From Geminicoccaceae bacterium (GTDB taxonomy: Bacteria > Pseudomonadota > Alphaproteobacteria > Geminicoccales > Geminicoccaceae), in the NCBI GenBank assembly GCA_020446285.1, contig JAGREZ010000003.1:1-11366 (forward strand): a stretch of DNA of 11,366 bases, written 5' to 3'. Every line of letters begins with the position of its first letter. Within the stretch, counting starts at the first letter, position 1. The position numbers and the translations under genes were made by a program. Below the pieces are notes generated by a model. That model searched no databases and was not told the origin of the DNA. It saw only the letters and a program-made list of their open reading frames with translations. Shown here in pieces: positions 7,302 to 11,366 of the stretch.

Positions 7302-8234
7302 TTATTGTTCCTTTGTAGGTTGTTTTTCAGTTTCTCCCGAGACACTCGTCATCCAGAAGGCCGGATCGGCCAGCGCCAGGCGCATGGCCGGGCTCTCCCT
7401 GTGGCCACCATCGGCCTCGATGACGATGTGAAGACGGTCTTCGCAGCCGGCATAGGCCTGCCGGACCTGCTCCAGTGCAGGCTCGAGCGCTGCTTGCGGA
7501 GTCAAGGGATCGCGCAGCCCGGCTCCAATGATCTGCAGGCGCGGCGCGAGCAAACTTGCGACATCCCCCATGTCATGTGCCGGGAGCAGGCCGGGCACGG
7601 TCATGTACGGCCCGTGAAGATCATGCGCGCCCGTTTCGATCAGCGGTTTCATGTTGGCGTACGCACAGAAATGGGCGCAACCGGCGACAAGCGGGTTCAG
7701 CGCCGCGTACCAGTAGGCGAGTGTCGCTCCCATGGAAATGCCCGTCGTCACGATACGGGTCGTGTCGACTGCCGGAATGGCGGCGAGCGCCGCGAAGGCC
7801 CGGCCAAGATCGTCCAGCATGAGACCCAGCAGCGGGCGGCCATGCCACAATGCGGCCTTGCTGAGGGCGGATTCGGTTCCTTCGGTCTGGCGTGTGCCGA
7901 AGCCGGGCATATCGGGGCAGAGCACGGTGTGACCCTGTTCGGCGAGCCAGAGCCCGAGCGGCGGGTCGAGCAGGGCAGGCCGGCCCTTCGTCACCTCCTG
8001 CCTGCCGATTGTGTAGGCGCCACCATGGGCGTGGGCATAGAGAACGGCACTGCCGGTCGGGATTTCCGGTTCGAGCAATGTGGCGGGGACCGCGAGCGCT
8101 CCATCGCGCACGAGGCCATCGACACATGTCACGGATCCGATCCGGCAACTGTCCAGCACCTCCCAGCGGCCTTCCATGATCTCATGGCAGCCGGTAAGGG
8201 AAAGCAGCGTCGCGCGCGTGAAAGGCATGGGCAT
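7302..8234 (-). CDS. Alpha/beta hydrolase (esterase/dienelactone hydrolase-like)
   Basis: This protein (310 residues from the preferred start) has the alpha/beta-hydrolase fold. A YAHAHGG segment (about 66-72) supplies the oxyanion hole after a beta strand. The nucleophile elbow is GISMG with S167. D242 in GLRDPLTP and H278 in DGGHRES complete a likely Ser-Asp-His triad. It therefore probably hydrolyses an ester or similar bond, but the substrate is not evident. It resembles acetyl-xylan-esterase/dienelactone-hydrolase-like proteins (from memory). No signal peptide is seen. I prefer ATG 8234 (or the next Met at 8228), with AAGG upstream. A TTG at 8303 would add 23 residues with no ribosome site and no family-like sequence. 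The last residues (after FWMTSVSGE) are encoded by AT-rich DNA. It is divergent from the sugar ABC operon, which hints at, but does not prove, a role in sugar-ester use. Confidence 0.82.
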   Translation of the reverse strand: MPMPFTRATLLSLTGCHEIMEGRWEVLDSCRIGSVTCVDGLVRDGALAVPATLLEPEIPTGSAVLYAHAHGGAYTIGRQEVTKGRPALLDPPLGLWLAEQGHTVLCPDMPGFGTRQTEGTESALSKAALWHGRPLLGLMLDDLGRAFAALAAIPAVDTTRIVTTGISMGATLAYWYAALNPLVAGCAHFCAYANMKPLIETGAHDLHGPYMTVPGLLPAHDMGDVASLLAPRLQIIGAGLRDPLTPQAALEPALEQVRQAYAGCEDRLHIVIEADGGHRESPAMRLALADPAFWMTSVSGETEKQPTKEQ

Positions 8235-8321
8235 TTCCGGCCTTGTTGACGGTCCCGTCAGCTTCTGGGATACGACTTCACAGCAGGGAATGTCCTTTGG
8301 CAAGGGGAGGCACTGAATGGA

Positions 8322-8341
8322 CAGGGTGATGCTGCACCCTG
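8322..8341. promoter_or_regulatory. Inverted repeat CAGGGTG-N6-CACCCTG
   Basis: The two 7-base arms (8322-8328 and 8335-8341) are perfect complements with a 6-base spacer. The repeat sits 171 bp before the binding-protein start and 88 bp before the hydrolase start, so it could control either gene as an operator or act as a leader hairpin. The regulator is unknown. Confidence 0.4.
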
Positions 8342-8351
8342 CCGACGGTTG

Positions 8352-8375
8352 CGCATCGGGGCGGAAACCGGTGCG
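8352..8375. promoter_or_regulatory. Inverted repeat CGCATCGG-N8-CCGGTGCG
   Basis: Arms at 8352-8359 and 8368-8375 match at seven of eight positions, plus one G-T pair if RNA. It lies 10 bp after the preceding inverted repeat. GAAACCGG (8364-8371) inside it resembles half-sites seen for LacI-type sugar regulators, which would suit a sugar importer. That resemblance is weak and from memory. Confidence 0.3.
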
Positions 8376-8511
8376 TTTGTCATCTTGCCGACACGATTCC
8401 GGCCTACCCGATCCATCGCCGTTCCATTCGGTCCTGAATCCGCCGCATCCGGCAACAGGACGGCATGTCGCTGCGACCCGTGCAGCCTACCTACAGGGAG
8501 ACGAAACCACC

Positions 8512-9795
8512 ATGACCCGAAACACTGCGAGGGTTCTCGGCGCCAGTGCCTTGTCGCTCGTGCTTCTGGCGGGCAATGCGCTTGCGCAGACAGAGCTGGT
8601 GATGACCTGGTACAATGACGGCAACGAAAGCGAGGTGATGCAGTCGTTGCTCGACAGGTTTCACGAGGCCAATCCCGACATCACCGTGAATCTCAACATC
8701 GTGCCCTACAAGGCGATCCTTGAAGGACTGCCTGTACAGCTCGCCGCCGGGCAGGGGCCGGATATTGCACGGGTTACCGATCTCGGCGGGCTTTCGCAAT
8801 ATTATCTGGATCTGACCCCTCATCTCGCCGATGCCGGATACTGGACGTCGAACTTCGGACCGTTCCTGAAATGGCTCGATCCGCAGGGCGAGGCGATTTC
8901 CGGATTCATGACGCAGCTGACCGTGACCGGGCCCTATGTCAACAGGACGCTGTTCGAGCAGGCCGAAGTCGACATGCCGGGCGAGGGTGCGACCTGGGAA
9001 GAGTGGGCGGAAGCTTCGAGGGCGGTGGCCGAAAAGCTGGATATTCCCATACCGATGGCCTGGGACCGTTCCGGCCATCGCGTCTCCGGCCCGGCGATCT
9101 CCGAGGGTGCGAAGATGTTCACCGACGACGGCAAGCCGGCGCTCGTCGATGACGGGTTGAAGGCGATGGCCACGATGCTCTACGACTGGCATCAGGACGG
9201 TACCATGGCCAAGGAGCTCTGGGGATCGGTTTCCGGCTCCACCTATCTCGGCGCGAACGAGGAATTCGCCAACGCGCAGGTGGTCATGTACATGTCCGGT
9301 TCCTGGCAGATTCCACAGTTCGCTGAGACCATCGGCGACGCCTTCGACTGGTGGGCCGTTCCGGCGCCCTGCGGGCCGAGTGCCTGCACGGGAATGCCGG
9401 GCGGTGCTGCGCTGGTGGCGATGAAGGATACCGCGCATCCCGAGGAAGTGGCGAAGGTGATGGATTTCCTCGCGCAGGAGGAAAATCTGGCCGAGTTCTA
9501 TGGCAAGAACCTGTTCATTCCCGGTCATCTGGGACTGGCTCAGAACGGCATCGCCTTTGCGACCGATGATGAGCGTGCCGGTCATGCACTGGAGACCTTT
9601 GCAGGCGCAGTGCCGACCATTTCGCCCATCGCCTACGACCTTCAGGGCTACAAGTACAATCGCGTGATGTTCAATGCCCTGATCTCCCGTCTTGGAGAGG
9701 CGATCGTGGGCGAACTGACGCTGGATCAGGCTTTCGAGCGGATGACCCAGGACGTCGAACAACAGATCGCCGAACAGGAGCGCGACGGCAACTGA
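8512..9795 (+). CDS. Sugar-type ABC transporter substrate-binding protein
   Basis: This 427-residue protein is a family-1 extracellular solute-binding protein (MalE/UgpB-like), the periplasmic receptor of an ABC importer. The N-terminus is a Sec signal peptide: basic MTRNTAR, a hydrophobic stretch (VLGASALSLVLLAG), then cleavage after NALA (residue 25). The mature part begins QTELVMTWYNDGNE and shows family features: a QSLLDRFHEANPDITVNLNIVPY first lobe strand/helix, AGQGPDIARV, GATWEEWAEAS, YMSGSWQIPQF and MPGGAALVAMK. C287 and C292 (CGPSAC) form a close pair that could be a disulfide in the periplasm. It is not a lipoprotein, as no lipobox is seen. ATG 8512 is chosen because it begins the signal peptide. 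The downstream permease genes give the CUT1-type importer context. The substrate is probably a di- or oligosaccharide, polyol or related compound, but it cannot be assigned. Confidence 0.93.
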   Translation: MTRNTARVLGASALSLVLLAGNALAQTELVMTWYNDGNESEVMQSLLDRFHEANPDITVNLNIVPYKAILEGLPVQLAAGQGPDIARVTDLGGLSQYYLDLTPHLADAGYWTSNFGPFLKWLDPQGEAISGFMTQLTVTGPYVNRTLFEQAEVDMPGEGATWEEWAEASRAVAEKLDIPIPMAWDRSGHRVSGPAISEGAKMFTDDGKPALVDDGLKAMATMLYDWHQDGTMAKELWGSVSGSTYLGANEEFANAQVVMYMSGSWQIPQFAETIGDAFDWWAVPAPCGPSACTGMPGGAALVAMKDTAHPEEVAKVMDFLAQEENLAEFYGKNLFIPGHLGLAQNGIAFATDDERAGHALETFAGAVPTISPIAYDLQGYKYNRVMFNALISRLGEAIVGELTLDQAFERMTQDVEQQIAEQERDGN

Positions 9796-9801
9796 ATCCC
9801 G

Positions 9802-9836
9802 GACCTCCCTCGGCCGGCTGGAGGCCGGGGGAGGTC
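9802..9836 (+). other. Strong intercistronic hairpin after the binding-protein gene
   Basis: GACCTCCCTCGGCC (9802-9815) pairs with GGCCGGGGGAGGTC (9823-9836), 14 pairs including one G-T, around the loop GGCTGGA. It starts 6 bases after the binding-protein stop and is followed by ACGGAAAATC, with no T-run. In maltose-type operons such hairpins between binding-protein and permease genes protect the upstream message or cause partial termination. The same role is likely here by position. Confidence 0.75.
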
Positions 9837-9884
9837 ACGGAAAATCGACACGCTGAAACGTGCGGTTCAACCAGGGGCGAGGCA

Positions 9885-10901
9885 ATGACTTCCGGCGATC
9901 AGCTTTCCTTCTCCGGGCGACTCCAGGCCGTCCTGTCATGGCCCGTGGCCCTGCTGTTCCGCGTTCTCGACCTGCCGTTTCGCTGGATCCAGCGGGTCGG
10001 CGGGATCCGGTCCATGCCGTGGGTCTTCCTGGCGCCGAACCTCGCCTTTTTCGGGCTGTTCGTCGTCATCCCGCTATTCATCAACTTTGCCTATTCCTTC
10101 ACCGGCGGTGCCGAACTCTTTCCCGGCGACCGGATCTATACCGGGACCGAACAATATGGGATCCTGTTCGACTGCGGGAGCTATATCGACCCGACGACCT
10201 GCAGGCAGGATCGGTTCTGGAAGGGTATCTACAACACCGCCTTCTTTGTCTTCTTTCAGGTCGTCTTCCTCGTTCTGTTCTCGCTGATAACGGCGTTGAT
10301 CCTGAACCGGAAGATCCGGGCCCGCGGTTTCTTCCGTGCCGTCTTCTTCTTCCCGGTACTGCTGTCCCCGGTGGTCGTGGCGCTGATCTGGAAATGGATC
10401 CTGCTGCGCGACGGCATTCTCAATGCCTTTCTCGTCTCGATGGGATTCGACAAGATACTGTTCTTCGTCAGCCCTGAATGGGCGATGTTCTGGGCCATCT
10501 TCGTGTCGATCTGGGCGCATATGGGATTCTATACGCTGATCTTGCTCGCCGGCCTGCAGGCGATCCCGCCCGATCTCTACGAAGCGGCGGAGATGGACGG
10601 CACGCGCAGGGAGCGCGTGTTCTGGCGTATCACCATGCCGCTCCTGTGGCCGAACATGCTGGTCGTGGTGGTGCTGGCGCTGGTCAAGGGCGTGCAGATC
10701 TTCGACGAGGTCTATGTGCTTACGGGTGGCGGTCCCGGTACGGCAACGCAATTCATCGTGCAGTATATCTACAACACCGGCTTTACCAACCAGATCAAGA
10801 ATTTCGGCCTGGCCTCGGCGGCCTCGGTGGTTCTGGGTGTGGTGCTGTTCATCCTGACCATGCTGCAACTGGCCGCGACCCGGAGGCGTGACGATGGCTG
10901 A
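9885..10901 (+). CDS. ABC transporter permease, MalF-like
   Basis: This 338-residue inner-membrane protein is one of two channel subunits of the importer. It has a cytoplasmic N-terminal tail of about 45 residues (with an amphipathic VALLFRVLDLPFRWIQ stretch) and about six TM helices: roughly 47-70, 116-140, 152-172, 201-224, 257-275 and 309-330. The family EAA loop is EAAEMDGTRRERVFWRITMPLL (from residue 233; E233-A-A and G239 are the key residues), which docks onto the ATPase. The first periplasmic loop (about 72-113) is long and contains C97 and C106, possibly a disulfide. AGGGG (9873-9877) is the ribosome site. The gene follows the binding-protein gene after a hairpin and overlaps the next permease gene by 8 bp, so the two permeases are translationally linked. 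Confidence 0.93.
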   Translation: MTSGDQLSFSGRLQAVLSWPVALLFRVLDLPFRWIQRVGGIRSMPWVFLAPNLAFFGLFVVIPLFINFAYSFTGGAELFPGDRIYTGTEQYGILFDCGSYIDPTTCRQDRFWKGIYNTAFFVFFQVVFLVLFSLITALILNRKIRARGFFRAVFFFPVLLSPVVVALIWKWILLRDGILNAFLVSMGFDKILFFVSPEWAMFWAIFVSIWAHMGFYTLILLAGLQAIPPDLYEAAEMDGTRRERVFWRITMPLLWPNMLVVVVLALVKGVQIFDEVYVLTGGGPGTATQFIVQYIYNTGFTNQIKNFGLASAASVVLGVVLFILTMLQLAATRRRDDG

Positions 10902-11366
10902 GGCGATCCATGACCGGCGCACTTTGAAGCAACTCCTGACGGTGCGGCGTGGCGGTGACCGGCTGCACTGGACCGATGTCTTTTCCTACATCTATCTCGG
11001 TCTAGGCGTCCTCTTGATGTTCGGCCCGGTCGTGTGGCTCGTGCTCAGCTCGTTCAAGACGCCCGCGGGCCTGCTCGAGTTTCCGCCGACATTCCTGCCG
11101 CTGGGCCAGATTGCGGTGCAGGTGGAGGGGCATGACAAGCCGCTTCCTCTCTACAAGGTTACCCTCGACGACGGCAGCGAAAGGGAGCTTGCAGAGATCC
11201 GGCGGATCGGAATCGTCAGCCAGATGGTGGATCCGGAGACCCCCGATCAGAAATACAGGATCGCCATCGACAAGCGGGAGCCGATCCGCGAATTCCGCAT
11301 GGCCTGGGAAAACTACGCCGATCCGCTACAGAAATTCGATTTCATGCGCTATCTCTGGAACTCGGT
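10894..11366 (+). CDS. ABC transporter permease, MalG-like (3'-partial)
   Basis: The frame is open from ATG 10894 to the window end (157 full codons). GGAGG (10882-10886) lies 7 bases upstream, and the start lies inside the end of the MalF-like gene (8-bp overlap). After a basic N-tail comes TM1 (about 30-51, YIYLGLGVLLMFGPVVWLVL), then LSSFKTPAGLLEFPPTFLP, the standard MalG-type opening. In usual MalG proteins a short link then leads to the ENY...-RYLxNS segment. Here that segment (WENYADPL, then FDFMRYLWNS at 148-157) arrives only after about 65 extra residues (about 70-136), hydrophilic and beta-rich, containing YKVTLDDGSERELAEIRR. These lie in the periplasm. The remaining TM helices and the EAA loop are beyond the window. 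The ATPase gene is expected downstream. Confidence 0.88.
   Translation, partial: MAEAIHDRRTLKQLLTVRRGGDRLHWTDVFSYIYLGLGVLLMFGPVVWLVLSSFKTPAGLLEFPPTFLPLGQIAVQVEGHDKPLPLYKVTLDDGSERELAEIRRIGIVSQMVDPETPDQKYRIAIDKREPIREFRMAWENYADPLQKFDFMRYLWNS

Larger units (their letters stand above)
8235..8511. other. Divergent control region, hydrolase / ABC importer
   Basis: This 277-bp stretch has no convincing gene. A + strand frame is open through it (ATG 8317) and joins the binding-protein gene, but it encodes Pro/Arg/His-rich sequence with no signal peptide, so I treat it as non-coding. It should hold the promoters of both divergent transcripts. Two inverted repeats are seen (listed separately). I could not pick a convincing -35/-10 pair. 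AGGGAG (8495-8500) precedes the binding-protein ATG by 11 bases and serves as its ribosome site. Confidence 0.55.

Noticed and set aside
7202..7345. N-terminal extension of coaD by 48 codons
   Set aside because: CoaD proteins begin just before the GTFDP motif. The extension has no family similarity and would overlap the hydrolase gene.
8235..8303. Longer alpha/beta hydrolase from TTG 8303
   Set aside because: There is no ribosome site, it needs a rare start codon, and the added residues look unlike the family. It cannot be fully excluded.
8317..8511. N-terminal extension of the binding protein from ATG 8317
   Set aside because: It would bury the signal peptide 65 residues inside the protein. 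ATG 8512 follows AGGGAG and starts a standard signal peptide.

Overview
This is a GC-rich, densely packed stretch of chromosome from a Gram-negative bacterium. An alphaproteobacterium is the best guess. The reasons are a FixL/FixJ-type two-component pair with an H-E-x-N-Q-P-L phosphorylation box, a small DUF1127 protein, a UPF0280 (ApbE-like) protein, the strong GC bias, and the overall style of the ABC-transporter genes. This placement is inference; there is no rRNA or other firm marker in the window. I see no tRNA, rRNA, CRISPR array, insertion sequence or phage gene.

Left part (1-4522, + strand): three overlapping genes form one apparent operon. The first is a secreted, probably membrane-tethered LysM-FecR-beta-sandwich protein whose start codon lies at or just before base 1. 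The second is a CHASE2-PAS-HisKA-HATPase sensor kinase. The third is a FixJ/LuxR-type response regulator. The overlaps are 4 and 8 bp. Together they look like an envelope-sensing signalling unit: periplasmic/peptidoglycan-facing protein, membrane kinase, DNA-binding regulator. A GC-rich hairpin sits in the 33-bp convergent gap after the regulator.

Middle part (4556-8234) is a set of single genes. On the - strand is a UPF0280 protein, divergent from a + strand DUF1127 small protein. Next come a HpaI/HpcH-family aldolase (+), coaD for coenzyme A synthesis (-, stop codon 4 bp from the aldolase stop), and an alpha/beta hydrolase (-). The control regions hold several inverted repeats that may be operators.

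Right part (8512 to the window end, + strand): the beginning of a carbohydrate-type (CUT1/MalEFG-like) ABC importer operon. It encodes a periplasmic binding protein, a MalF-like permease and the N-terminal half of a MalG-like permease. A strong 14-bp hairpin separates the binding-protein gene from the permeases, which suits making more binding protein than permease. The MalG-like protein carries an unusual periplasmic insertion of about 65 residues, and the binding protein and MalF-like permease each carry a close cysteine pair. The ATPase gene is not in the window and probably lies downstream. The substrate cannot be told from the sequence.
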